The notes beneath the pieces are model-generated. The model ran no database searches. It saw only the letters and a list, made by a program, of their open reading frames with translations, and was not told the DNA's origin. Shown here piece after piece: positions 17,892 to 25,476 of a stretch of DNA of 64,000 bases. Origin of the DNA: Candidatus Poribacteria bacterium (GTDB lineage Bacteria > Poribacteria > WGA-4E > GCA-2687025); assembly GCA_028818695.1 (NCBI GenBank), contig JAPPNK010000002.1, forward strand, positions 62,001 to 126,000, read 5' to 3'. The position numbers were made by a program, and so were the translations under genes. Each line of letters starts with the position of its first letter. Within the stretch, counting starts at the first letter, position 1.

Positions 17892-17931
17892 TTGCGCCTG
17901 CGCTCCTTTCCTGAGTCCATGCTGCGGCCGC

Positions 17932-18294
17932 TTAATTTTCCTCTGAATCGGTTGGATTATATGGATCGATTCTCTCCAAATAATTGATCACCGCTTGGTT
18001 CCTGATACATTGCTCCTGAAGTTTTTTAGCCGTGGCTAGAATACTTTCATGAGTTTTCAGCCATTCCATTCGCTGCTTGCTATAGGGCTTGGCTTTTAGC
18101 TGAGCGATCATTCTTTCCGCGTTGTGCTGTAAAGTACGAAAAACGACCATGCCCTGATCATTCGGATCGGGAATGTAATTATCGACCAGTTCTTGAACAA
18201 ATCTTGGATCGTTCAAATCTCGCCGTGTTTTCTTCTCTTCGCGACGTTTTCCAATTTTCACTTGCGCCTGCGCTCCTTTCCTGAGTCCATGCAA
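17932..18294 (-). CDS. Array paralogue 3 (type A module), short hypothetical
   Basis: A 120-residue protein nearly identical at its N-terminal 65 residues to the copy ending at 17557, then diverging in the last 50 residues (ATAKKLQEQCIRNQAVINYL). The core is FVQELVDNYIPDPNDQ. The C-terminal half resembles the founder gene's end (IKKLQEQLIRNRAVFGYL), so the copies are mosaics. No anchor or signal is present. Confidence 0.5.
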   Translation of the reverse strand: MHGLRKGAQAQVKIGKRREEKKTRRDLNDPRFVQELVDNYIPDPNDQGMVVFRTLQHNAERMIAQLKAKPYSKQRMEWLKTHESILATAKKLQEQCIRNQAVINYLERIDPYNPTDSEEN

Positions 18295-18301
18295 CGGCCG
18301 C

Positions 18302-18628
18302 TCAATTTTCCTCTGAATCGGCTGGTTTATTTGGATCGGTTCTGTCCAAATAATCGAGCACCGCTGCGGCCCTGATCCATTCCGTCTGCGCTTTTTTAAG
18401 CTCGGCTAGATCACTTTCACGTTCTTTCAGCTTTTTCATTTGCTGCTCGCAATAGGGTTTGGTTTTTATCCGAGCAATCCCATTTCCCACTGAGCGCTGT
18501 ACTTTAAGAAAAACTGCCATATCATTCGGGTCGGGAGTGTAATTATCGACCAGTTCTTGAACAAACTTTGGGTCGTTCAACAAATCTCGCAGTGTTCCCC
18601 TCTCTTCGCGACGTGTTCCAATTTCCAC
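18302..18628 (-). CDS. Array paralogue 2 (type B module), short hypothetical
   Basis: A 108-residue protein whose translation matches the copy at 17565-17891 exactly by eye. It carries FVQELVDNYTPDPNDMAVF and the ADSEEN end. It lies 24 bases after the founder's stop. See the array entry for the repeat structure. Confidence 0.5.
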   Translation of the reverse strand: MEIGTRREERGTLRDLLNDPKFVQELVDNYTPDPNDMAVFLKVQRSVGNGIARIKTKPYCEQQMKKLKERESDLAELKKAQTEWIRAAAVLDYLDRTDPNKPADSEEN

Positions 18629-18652
18629 TTGCGCCTGCGCTCCTTTCCTGAG

Positions 18653-19315
18653 TCAATGCTGCGGCCGCTGAATTTTCCTCCGTCGGTTCTCTCGCAAATA
18701 ACCAAACACCGCTCGGTTCCTGATCAATTGTTCCTGAAGCTTTTTAATCTCGGCTAGAGAACTTTCTTGCTTTTTCAGCGACTTCATTTGCTGCTCGCTG
18801 TCGCTGTAGGGATCGGCTTTTAGCCGAACGATCAATCTTTCCGCATTGCTCTGCAAAGTACGTAAAACGACCATGCCCTCATCATTCGGGTCGGGAGTGT
18901 AATTATCGACCAGTTCTTGAACAAAATCTGGGTCCAAATCATCTAGCGGTGTCGGCCCCCGCTCTTTGCGCTGTCTTTCAAGTTCATTCATTTCCTGTTC
19001 AGTTTCTTCGATCCAATTATCGATATCCTCATCGCTGAGCGCCATGATGCCGCTGACCGTCAGGCCGCGCTCCGCATATGGGATATAACTCGCTTCTTGT
19101 TCGTTTGCGCCTGCGCTGCTTTCCTGAGTCAACGCAGCGGCCGCTGAATTTTCCTCCGTCGGTTCTGTCTCGTCGGCATCTGTTGGCTCGGGTTCGTTTG
19201 ACGACCCCTTGTCTCCGTCGCGCGGATCGTTGTTAACGGTCAAACGCACACAGATTGCTGCGACAACCGCCGTTAAAAGAAACCAAACCGTCATTCGCTT
19301 TCTCTTTGCGTCCAC
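18653..19315 (-). CDS. Array founder: membrane-anchored protein of unknown function
   Basis: A 220-residue protein with one N-terminal membrane helix (MTVWFLLTAVVAAICVRL), an acidic low-complexity linker of about 60 residues (Glu, Thr, Pro and Ala rich, including PTEENSAAAALTQESS) and a helical C-terminal domain with DFVQELVDNYTPDPNDEG. It is the only full-length member of the array; the four downstream modules repeat its linker and C-terminal part. The domain lies on the periplasmic side if the helix is a signal anchor. No family is recognised. It follows the small secreted protein gene by 95 bases. Confidence 0.65.
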   Translation of the reverse strand: MDAKRKRMTVWFLLTAVVAAICVRLTVNNDPRDGDKGSSNEPEPTDADETEPTEENSAAAALTQESSAGANEQEASYIPYAERGLTVSGIMALSDEDIDNWIEETEQEMNELERQRKERGPTPLDDLDPDFVQELVDNYTPDPNDEGMVVLRTLQSNAERLIVRLKADPYSDSEQQMKSLKKQESSLAEIKKLQEQLIRNRAVFGYLRENRRRKIQRPQH

Positions 19316-19410
19316 CTCATGTAGTCCGACAATTTCCGTGCGGCCTCCATGGATGTCGGATGATCCGTTAAGAGCGATCCTGTCGTCTGCCCAGTAGCTT
19401 CCCAGATGCT

Positions 19411-19824
19411 TTATAACTGGGGCGTTATCCCAATCTGTTGAGGATGAGGAGGAGCTGCTGCCACGACAAGCGCAAGCTTCATCACGATGTTTTTTGCTTG
19501 ATCAAGTCGCCACTTCGTTGCTTTTGTACCATCTTTCGCAGATTTTTCGGCATCCTCAGCTTCACTCAGATCTCTATCTGTTGCTTCTCCATTCTCGTGC
19601 TGTTCCCTCACATCATTTAACGTTTCCAGGGCTTCATTATGATTTTCGACTGCAACTGCGTGTTGCTCTTCACGTATACCTACAAGGTGTTGCAGTCGTT
19701 CACAAGTTTCCTTCTCTTTTTCTGTAAGACAGTCTGCGACGCTTGGCGTTGCGACCAGCACAAGCGAGAGAGAAACAACAGCGGAGAGAACGAATGCGGA
19801 GCAGTTCCAGATTTTACGAATCAT
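19411..19824 (-). CDS. Small secreted helical protein
   Basis: A 137-residue protein with a clear signal peptide (WNCSAFVLSAVVSLSLVLVA, cleavage near PSVADC). Two Cys residues follow in the mature start (DCLTEKEKETCERL) and could form a disulfide. The rest is predicted helix or coiled coil. The start overlaps the end of the sigma-factor frame by 11 bases, which suggests translational coupling to the sigma gene. It could be a target or a regulator of that sigma factor, which is only inference. Confidence 0.65.
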   Translation of the reverse strand: MIRKIWNCSAFVLSAVVSLSLVLVATPSVADCLTEKEKETCERLQHLVGIREEQHAVAVENHNEALETLNDVREQHENGEATDRDLSEAEDAEKSAKDGTKATKWRLDQAKNIVMKLALVVAAAPPHPQQIGITPQL

Positions 19825-20394
19825 CGTGCAATCCTTTCAGTTTGCGGCCGCATTGGCGATTCCCGTCGTCCACTTTATACCCTTCGGGGCAAAGGACGCT
19901 AGCCAGCATTTCGTCCGACACAATAATTTGTTCAAGTTTCTTGAGGGCGCGCGAGTACCGCTGCCGAACCGCATCTTCAGACAGCCCGTATTCAGCCGCC
20001 AGGTTTTTATACGAAGCCTCTTCAAGATCCCGCCGAATGATGATGTCGCGGTCTTTCGGAGGAAGCAGATTCAACGCGATCTGCAAATGTTCTTTCCGCT
20101 CCGCTTTGAGAAGCAGACTTATCGGCGTTTCTTCAGCCGCCTTTTCCGGCAACTCGTCCATCAAGACAGGTTTCTGCTTCCTGAGCATGTCGATCGCTTT
20201 ATTCTTTGCGACAGTCATGACCCATCCTTCCGCGCTTTCTGCTTGCAGCGTCTCGCGCTCATTCAAGCCATCAAAGAAATCTCTTGAGTGAGGTCGTCCG
20301 CATCTTCGGGACTGCGCAAAATGCTAAGCCCGATTCCTTGAACGCGCGCTTTAGCTCGTTCAAGGAGTTCAACGACTTCCGACTCCGTCATCAT
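19814..20394 (-). pseudogene. ECF sigma factor disrupted by a frameshift
   Basis: Two adjoining frames together make one sigma70-family ECF factor. The first, from ATG 20394 or 20391 to a TGA at 20263, encodes 43 residues with region 2.1-2.2 (ILRSPEDADDLTQE). The second, running to 19814, encodes region 2.3-2.4 (GWVMTVAKNKAIDMLRKQ) and region 4 (LLPPKDRDIIIRRDLEEASY, then LSEDAVRQRYSRALKKLEQ). The break lies in CAAGAGATTTCTTTGATGG, where one base is missing or a minus-one slip would be needed. The C-terminus has an unusual tail with CPEGYKVDDGNRQC. Either the gene is dead, the base is a sequence error, or the frame is bridged; the sequence alone cannot tell. Confidence 0.75.
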
Positions 20395-20421
20395 TATTCT
20401 GCCCGCCAACCCGCTTCCTAC

Positions 20422-20427
20422 ATTATA
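20422..20427 (-). promoter_or_regulatory. -10 promoter element upstream of the sigma factor gene
   Basis: A perfect TATAAT on the minus strand lies about 28 bases before the sigma-factor ATG. No good -35 hexamer is at 17 bases, so activation or another sigma factor may be needed. The setting is a short AT-rich patch in GC-rich DNA. Confidence 0.4.
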
Positions 20428-20569
20428 ATATACGATTGACGGCGCGTTTTGTGACCAGTTTTGCGCATTTTTTTATTGCTGTTGCGTTGGCGCGCCTTGC
20501 GCCGCTTTCCATTTCATCGGGAGCGGTATAAACTAAGGCGAAATGTCGTCATACAGAAAGGACGCGGAT

Positions 20570-21577
20570 ATGGACGCAAGAGCGGTTGTTTTCACCGCGC
20601 CGAAACAGGCGGAGGTTCAATCGTTGAGCGCGGCGGAACCCGGCGCAGGCGAGGCTTTGGTCGCGGCAAACCTGACGCTCATGAGCATGGGAACCGAAAT
20701 CATCTGCTACAAAGGCGAATCGGACCCCGGCACCCACTGGCACGGCTGGGTGCGGTACCCGTTTTATCCTGGCTACAGCTCCGTCGGCAGAATCGTTCAG
20801 CTCGGCGAGGGCGCGGAGGGCTTCTCTGTCGGCGACCGCGTCTTTCATACAATGGGACATCGCGGACTGTACACAACGCGCGTCGACAGCGGAACCTTCC
20901 TGCGCATACCGGACGCCGTCTCGGACGAGGACGCCGTCTGGGCGAAACTTGCGACAATCGCGCAGACAGGCGTCCGCCAAACGGAGCATCATATGGGCGA
21001 TGCGGCGGTCGTGATCGGCCTCGGTCCGGTCGGTCAGCTGTCGGTTCAATACCTGCGCGTTCTTGGGCTGAAAGAGATTCTGGCGATCGACATGAACGAG
21101 GCGCGGCTGGAAGCGGCGCTGGCGCATGGGGCGACCGCCGCATTTCACGGCAGGTCGGGAGACGCGGAGCCGTTTGTGCGCGGGCATACGGGCGGCGAAC
21201 TGGCGGACGCCGTCTATGACGTCACCGGCTTTGCGGATGTGTTCCCGACGGCTCTAAAGCTGGCGCGCCGTTTTGGAACGGTCGTTGTACAGGGCGACTG
21301 CCCGCATCCGTCGCGGCAGCATTTGACGCATGATGTGTTGACGCGGCAGCTGCGGGTCTTCGGATCGCATAACGAAAATCTGCCGCCGAAGCATGCCCGC
21401 TGGTCGTTTCGTCGTCAGGCGGAGCTGTTTTATACGTATGTGGAGCGCGGACAGATGCGCCTGCGCGATCTCATCACGCGCTGTTTCTCGCCGGACGAGG
21501 CGCAGGAGGCGTACGCCAGCTTGACGCAGGAGAGAGGCGGAGCGGTCGGCGCCGCGTTTGAATGGCGGGCTGAATAA
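20570..21577 (+). CDS. Medium-chain dehydrogenase, BchC-like, without zinc ligands
   Basis: A protein of about 335 residues of the MDR family. The NAD(P)-binding Rossmann site is AAVVIGLGPVGQLSVQYLR. The N-terminal domain has LMSMGTEIICYKGE and YPFYPGYSSVGRI in place of the GHE and Cys zinc ligands of classical alcohol dehydrogenases, so it probably has no catalytic zinc. It would oxidise or reduce a sugar or polyol; the substrate is unknown. ATG at 20570 is preferred over 20543 because an AAAGGA site lies about 8 bases upstream and the protein then starts at the family's usual point. A paralogue is at 37898-38869. Confidence 0.85.
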   Translation: MDARAVVFTAPKQAEVQSLSAAEPGAGEALVAANLTLMSMGTEIICYKGESDPGTHWHGWVRYPFYPGYSSVGRIVQLGEGAEGFSVGDRVFHTMGHRGLYTTRVDSGTFLRIPDAVSDEDAVWAKLATIAQTGVRQTEHHMGDAAVVIGLGPVGQLSVQYLRVLGLKEILAIDMNEARLEAALAHGATAAFHGRSGDAEPFVRGHTGGELADAVYDVTGFADVFPTALKLARRFGTVVVQGDCPHPSRQHLTHDVLTRQLRVFGSHNENLPPKHARWSFRRQAELFYTYVERGQMRLRDLITRCFSPDEAQEAYASLTQERGGAVGAAFEWRAE

Positions 21578-21585
21578 CACCGCGC

Positions 21586-21642
21586 GCGAATGGCGTTTGC
21601 GGACAGCGTTGTAAGCGTCCTGGGCGCTGGGCGTCGTCCGCC
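21586..21642 (+). repeat. Fragment duplicated from the TPR gene at 23.8 kb
   Basis: About 57 bases starting GCGAATGGCGTTTGCGGAC match 23806-23864 inside the C-terminal part of the TPR-protein gene with a few substitutions and a 2-base deletion. The fragment sits 9 bases after the dehydrogenase stop and just before repeat family B. It cannot encode the TPR segment in isolation and looks like a scar of a past duplication or rearrangement. Confidence 0.6.
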
Positions 21643-21648
21643 ATCCCT

Positions 21649-21708
21649 AGCGGCGCGGGCGCTTTAGGGTCTAAAATGAAGTCTCCGTAAAAGCGTACTG
21701 CCGCTTGC
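21649..21708. repeat. Dispersed repeat, family B
   Basis: A second copy of the 60-base repeat seen at 7653-7712, with the shared parts GCGCTTTAGGGTCT and CTCCGTAAAAGCGTACTGCC. It lies between convergent genes. Confidence 0.55.
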
Positions 21709-21758
21709 ATTTTAAAGGATGGTTTTCCCAGCCATCCTATCGGCAGGCCGGCAAGCCG

Positions 21759-22286
21759 CTATTCGCCGTCCATCGCCGCAATATACGGCAGCTGCCGATG
21801 CCATCCGTCATAATCCAAACCGTAACCCACAAGGAACCGATCCGCGATCTCAAAGCCGACATAGTCCGCCTTCACCGCCTCTTCTCGCCGCGCGGGCTTG
21901 CTCAACAACGCGCAGACCCGCAGCGACGCCGGCTCCTCCGCCTTCAACCGCTCAAGCGCCGCCTGCAGCGTCCGTCCCGTGTCGATGATGTCCTCCACCG
22001 CCAGAACATGCTGTCCGCGCAGACTGGACGCCGGCTCCGCCGTCCATCGTACCCGCCCCGTCGATTCGCTCCCCTCATAGCTGGACGCGCCGATAAAATC
22101 GATCTGCGCATGAATCGTCAAGGCGCGGCTCAGGTCTGCCAAAAAGATGTAGCTTCCCTTCAAGACGCCCACCAGCGTCAGCTCCTTGCCCTCGTAGTCG
22201 CGGGAGATCTGCGCGGCGATCTCCTGAACGCGCGTTTGGATGCGCTCCGCGCTCAACACCGTCTGCCCAGGTTTCCGCAGGGTCAT
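21759..22286 (-). CDS. hpt: Hypoxanthine phosphoribosyltransferase
   Basis: A 175-residue purine salvage enzyme that makes IMP or GMP from the base and PRPP. The PRPP-binding motif is VLAVEDIIDTGRTL; the pyrophosphate loop is GVLKGSYIFLADL; the C-terminal hood shows YVGFEIADRFLVGYGLDY, all typical of Hpt. The start at 22286 makes an ATGA overlap with tilS, the usual tilS-hpt arrangement in many bacteria, where ftsH often follows. The longer frame back to 22400 is inside tilS and not used. Confidence 0.95.
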   Translation of the reverse strand: MTLRKPGQTVLSAERIQTRVQEIAAQISRDYEGKELTLVGVLKGSYIFLADLSRALTIHAQIDFIGASSYEGSESTGRVRWTAEPASSLRGQHVLAVEDIIDTGRTLQAALERLKAEEPASLRVCALLSKPARREEAVKADYVGFEIADRFLVGYGLDYDGWHRQLPYIAAMDGE

Positions 22287-23650
22287 TCGCCGAACGCCTT
22301 TGCGGTCAAAAAAAGAACGCGCCGGCTGCCGTCCGTCACGGCATACCGCCGATCTGCGCAGACGCCCGGCATCCAGATCGGCGCGCCGCCGCCCTCGCAC
22401 ACCGCAGGATAACGCGGGCGCAAGAGAGCTGGCATCCCCGCTTTCGCCATCATCTCAAAAGCGCGTTTTGGACGGTCGGCGCCGTAAGGAGCGATGAGAT
22501 CGTCCGGGCGCGCGTTTCGGACGCAGAGCGGCTTTTTCAACATCTCCCAGTCGAACGCGGCTTGCTGTTTCGGCAGCTTGCGTTGGCGGAAATCGCGCGC
22601 GTCCAGCAGCTCGGCGCGCAGGCAGTCCAGCTCGCACGGCGGCTTCAGCGGCGTCTCGCTGTCGTAGGGCGGATCGTCAACGTTGAAAGCGGACGCCCCG
22701 CCCCTAAACCGAACGAGCGCCGTCTCGCGCGTCAACATACAGACCCCGTTTTTTTCAACCGCAACAAACAACCGCGCCCGCTCTGTCTCATGAAACGCCG
22801 CCGCCCGCCCGCCCGGCATATGCGGCTCCAGATACGCCCGCGCGACGCGCCGTTGAAGAGCGGTCGGCAAACGCTCAAATGCGCCCGCGCGAATCCAGCC
22901 GCCCCTGACGACCGCTCGGTATGCGTCCCGTTCCATTTCATTCAGCAGGCTGTTCTCTGCCGCCAGCGTCCGCCCCGCGTTCGCAAGCGCGCGCGAAATC
23001 TGCGGGTTGCGTTCGCGCAAAACCGGCAGCGCAACATGCCGCATCCAGTTCCGCAGATGCGACTCGTCCGCGTTGGAGGGGTCTTTGCGGTAAGAGAGAT
23101 CGTTTTCGCGCGCAAACCGCTCAATCTCCGCTCTCGGCGTCTCTAAGAATGGGCGAATCCACCGCCCGCGCCGGGGCGACATCCCCGCAAGTCCGCCCGC
23201 GCCCGCGCCGCGCAGGAGGCGCATCAACACCGTTTCGGCGAGATCGTCCTGATGGTGCGCGAGCGCAATCTTGTCGGCGCCGACCTTCTCCGCCGTCTCC
23301 CTCAAAAACGTCAGCCGCGCCTCCCGCGCCGCCGTTTCAATGGAAACCCCTGCCTCTTCCCTTCGCTTTGCGACATCAATCCGCCCCGCTTCAACAGGCA
23401 TTCCGCGCTTCTCCGCCTGCTGAACGACAAAACGCGCGTCGTCTGCGCTCTCTTCCCCGCGCAGCATATGGTCTAAATGCGCAACATAGCATGGAACGCC
23501 CAACCGCCCAAAGGTCTCCAACAGCGCCATCGAGTCCAGCCCGCCGGAGACGGCGAGCAGAATCCGCTCCCCCTCTTCAAAGAGTCGGCGGCTTTTGCAA
23601 AAATGCGCGACGCGCTGAACGAACATCAAAGCCTCCCGCCCGATCATCAT
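22283..23650 (-). CDS. tilS: tRNA(Ile)-lysidine synthetase
   Basis: A 455-residue enzyme that converts C34 of the AUA-reading tRNA to lysidine in an ATP-dependent reaction. The PP-loop is LLAVSGGLDSMALLE; further motifs are HLDHMLRG, ALAHHQDDLAETVLMRLLRG and PFLETPRAEIERFA, in the family's order. The C-terminal roughly 250 residues contain the TilS tRNA-binding domains. The start could also be the Met at about 23626. The gene overlaps hpt by 4 bases. Confidence 0.95.
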   Translation of the reverse strand: MMIGREALMFVQRVAHFCKSRRLFEEGERILLAVSGGLDSMALLETFGRLGVPCYVAHLDHMLRGEESADDARFVVQQAEKRGMPVEAGRIDVAKRREEAGVSIETAAREARLTFLRETAEKVGADKIALAHHQDDLAETVLMRLLRGAGAGGLAGMSPRRGRWIRPFLETPRAEIERFARENDLSYRKDPSNADESHLRNWMRHVALPVLRERNPQISRALANAGRTLAAENSLLNEMERDAYRAVVRGGWIRAGAFERLPTALQRRVARAYLEPHMPGGRAAAFHETERARLFVAVEKNGVCMLTRETALVRFRGGASAFNVDDPPYDSETPLKPPCELDCLRAELLDARDFRQRKLPKQQAAFDWEMLKKPLCVRNARPDDLIAPYGADRPKRAFEMMAKAGMPALLRPRYPAVCEGGGAPIWMPGVCADRRYAVTDGSRRVLFLTAKAFGE

Positions 23651-23700
23651 AATGTGGACGGGGCTGAAACGCTACATTAAACGGCGCTCCGTTTGACAGC

Positions 23701-25152
23701 TCATTCGTCCTCCTCGTCCTCCCCGTCCTCCTCTTCATTCGGCGGCTGCCTTTTGAGACGCTCCTGCTCGTCAAAGCGGCGGAATGCCTGCTGAACCTCC
23801 TCAAGCGAATGGCGTTTGCGGACGGCGTTGTAAGCGTTCTGGGCGCGCTGGGCGTCGCCCGCCCTGGCGAAGGCGCGCGCCATGCCCAGCAAGGCGTTCA
23901 TGTAGCCTTCGGACGTCGCCTCGGAGAGGGCGTATTCCATCTCAAACGCGCTCTGGTACGCCTTGGCGAAGTCGGCGTATGCCGCGGACATCTCCGCCTC
24001 TAAGTTGGGCGGCGGGGGCGGGGATTCTGGTCGGGGAGCGTCGGGCTGGATCGGCTCTGCGTCATGCGGATCCGGCGGGGATTCAGCGCCGGGCGTTGGC
24101 GCGACAGATTCAGCGGCAGCGGCAGCGCGTTCCTCCCAGATGGTTGGATCAGGATTCCCATTTTTCACTTGATGGTGCCATCTTCCTGCGGAGCTATGCC
24201 CAGCCTTTAATGCGATTTGATACTGCTCCATCGCTTCCTCAAGCATGCCCAACCGCTCATAAGCAACCCCAAGATTTCCATGGAGCGATTTATTAGGAGG
24301 ATCGCCTTTTACTTGATCTAGGTAAGCTGTTACTGCTAGAACCGTCGCTTCCGGATAATTAAAGCGAAGCGACAGCGACGCTTCTACTAACGCCTCTTCG
24401 TCGTTCGGATGATGCTCAATGAGTTGAAAAGCAACCGCCTCTTTTGCGGCATATTCGCCCACAATGTCGCGTTTGAAAAGAAGCGCGTCGAGCGAGATTG
24501 GATCCTTTTCAAGGGCGCGGTCCACATACTCAAGCGCATATTCACGCTCCTTTGTCCAATTCCATTCCCAAGGAGGATTATACAAGTTGCGGGCGGCGGT
24601 CAGATCGTCCATGCCCTCCACCAGAATCTCAATGACTGAGCGGGGCGTTTTATCGATCGGATAGGGGTCGTACGTGCCGCTTTCCTCAAAGATGGCTTTC
24701 CGCACCCTATTTTCGAGGTCTGATCGGTTCGAACGCCATTCCCACACATAATAGCCTTCACTTTTCACATACGCGTACCGCTCTTCCGGCGGCAGCTGCT
24801 CAAGCTTTTCCCTCAACCGTTCAAGGCGTTCGATCATACCTTTCCTGCTGAGCAGATCCGGCGGAAGCTGATTTCGCGCCATCTGAACCCATCGGTCCGC
24901 GCTGTATCGGAACGATTCGCCGGCAGTCTTGCGTTCAGCGTTTGAGACGTCTTCTTCGCTTTCGGTTGGAGGCGCTGCGCGCTCAACAGGCGCATCAACA
25001 GGCTTTGGTTTCTTCTGCGCGGCGGTCGGCGCGTCAGGCTCCACTGCGTTGTCTTCCGGCAATTGAGGCGAGCGGAACAGCAGCATAGCGCCCAGTCCGA
25101 TCAAGAGGACCGCCCCGACAACGACCGCCGCCATTCGAATCGTAGAGTTCAT
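23701..25152 (-). CDS. Membrane-anchored TPR-like protein
   Basis: A 483-residue protein with an N-terminal membrane helix (MAAVVVGAVLLIGLGAMLLF), a Pro/Glu-rich linker and helical repeats in TPR style, such as LHGNLGVAYERLGMLEEAM with EQYQIALKAG and a later MARAFARAGDAQRAQNAYNAV. A second Pro-rich linker lies between these, and the C-terminus is very acidic (EEEDGEDEEDE). It probably sits on the periplasmic face as a scaffold. The conserved WEWRSNR and PPWEWNWTKERE segments suggest a specific but unrecognised family. Part of the gene is copied at 21586-21642. Confidence 0.75.
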   Translation of the reverse strand: MNSTIRMAAVVVGAVLLIGLGAMLLFRSPQLPEDNAVEPDAPTAAQKKPKPVDAPVERAAPPTESEEDVSNAERKTAGESFRYSADRWVQMARNQLPPDLLSRKGMIERLERLREKLEQLPPEERYAYVKSEGYYVWEWRSNRSDLENRVRKAIFEESGTYDPYPIDKTPRSVIEILVEGMDDLTAARNLYNPPWEWNWTKEREYALEYVDRALEKDPISLDALLFKRDIVGEYAAKEAVAFQLIEHHPNDEEALVEASLSLRFNYPEATVLAVTAYLDQVKGDPPNKSLHGNLGVAYERLGMLEEAMEQYQIALKAGHSSAGRWHHQVKNGNPDPTIWEERAAAAAESVAPTPGAESPPDPHDAEPIQPDAPRPESPPPPPNLEAEMSAAYADFAKAYQSAFEMEYALSEATSEGYMNALLGMARAFARAGDAQRAQNAYNAVRKRHSLEEVQQAFRRFDEQERLKRQPPNEEEDGEDEEDE

Positions 25153-25164
25153 GTTCGCGCTCCT

Positions 25165-25437
25165 TCAATCATTCTTGATCGTAAGCCTTTGACCTGAATA
25201 GTTCTTGCGCAGCTCGTACCGTTCTCGATGGCGTTTCCAAACAAATTTGGAACCGTCGGGCGTTGTTTCTTCGGCAGGCGCATGATCAGACAGGCGGTCG
25301 AGGCCGCCTACATTGATCATAAGCGGAGATTCTTTCGCCGCGCAACGAATCTCTGCAAAAACATATCTTAGTCGTATCAAATAAATGCCGCCTAAGAGGT
25401 ACTGCCCGAAAGGTTGCCCTCCCTCCCCAAATAGCAT
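25165..25437 (-). CDS. Small hypothetical protein
   Basis: A 90-residue frame 12 bases upstream of the TPR gene on the same strand. It has no signal peptide; residues 60-90 are basic (KFVWKRHRERYELRKNYS). No family is recognised and the N-terminal third could be non-coding. It may be a leader gene for the TPR protein or a remnant. The intergenic gap to the divergent sulfatase gene is only 39 bases. Confidence 0.35.
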   Translation of the reverse strand: MLFGEGGQPFGQYLLGGIYLIRLRYVFAEIRCAAKESPLMINVGGLDRLSDHAPAEETTPDGSKFVWKRHRERYELRKNYSGQRLTIKND

Positions 25438-25476
25438 AGGCTGTCAACAGTCACGAACAAACGCCGAAGGAACGCT

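Larger units (their letters stand above)
17401..18650 (-). repeat. Tandem duplication, period about 737 bases
   Basis: The block at about 17401-17913 and the block at about 18138-18650 look identical by eye over about 513 bases. Each unit holds one type A and one type B module. Module borders share an AATTTTCCTC / CGGCCGC motif (near 17560, 17925, 18297, 18660 and 19138) that also occurs inside the founder gene, pointing to recombination between short homologies. The sequence identity implies a recent duplication or gene conversion. Confidence 0.8.

Noticed and set aside
20480-20510. A possible sigma54 promoter (TGGCGCGCCTTGC)
   Set aside because: The GG and GC doublets have the wrong spacing for a sigma54 site.
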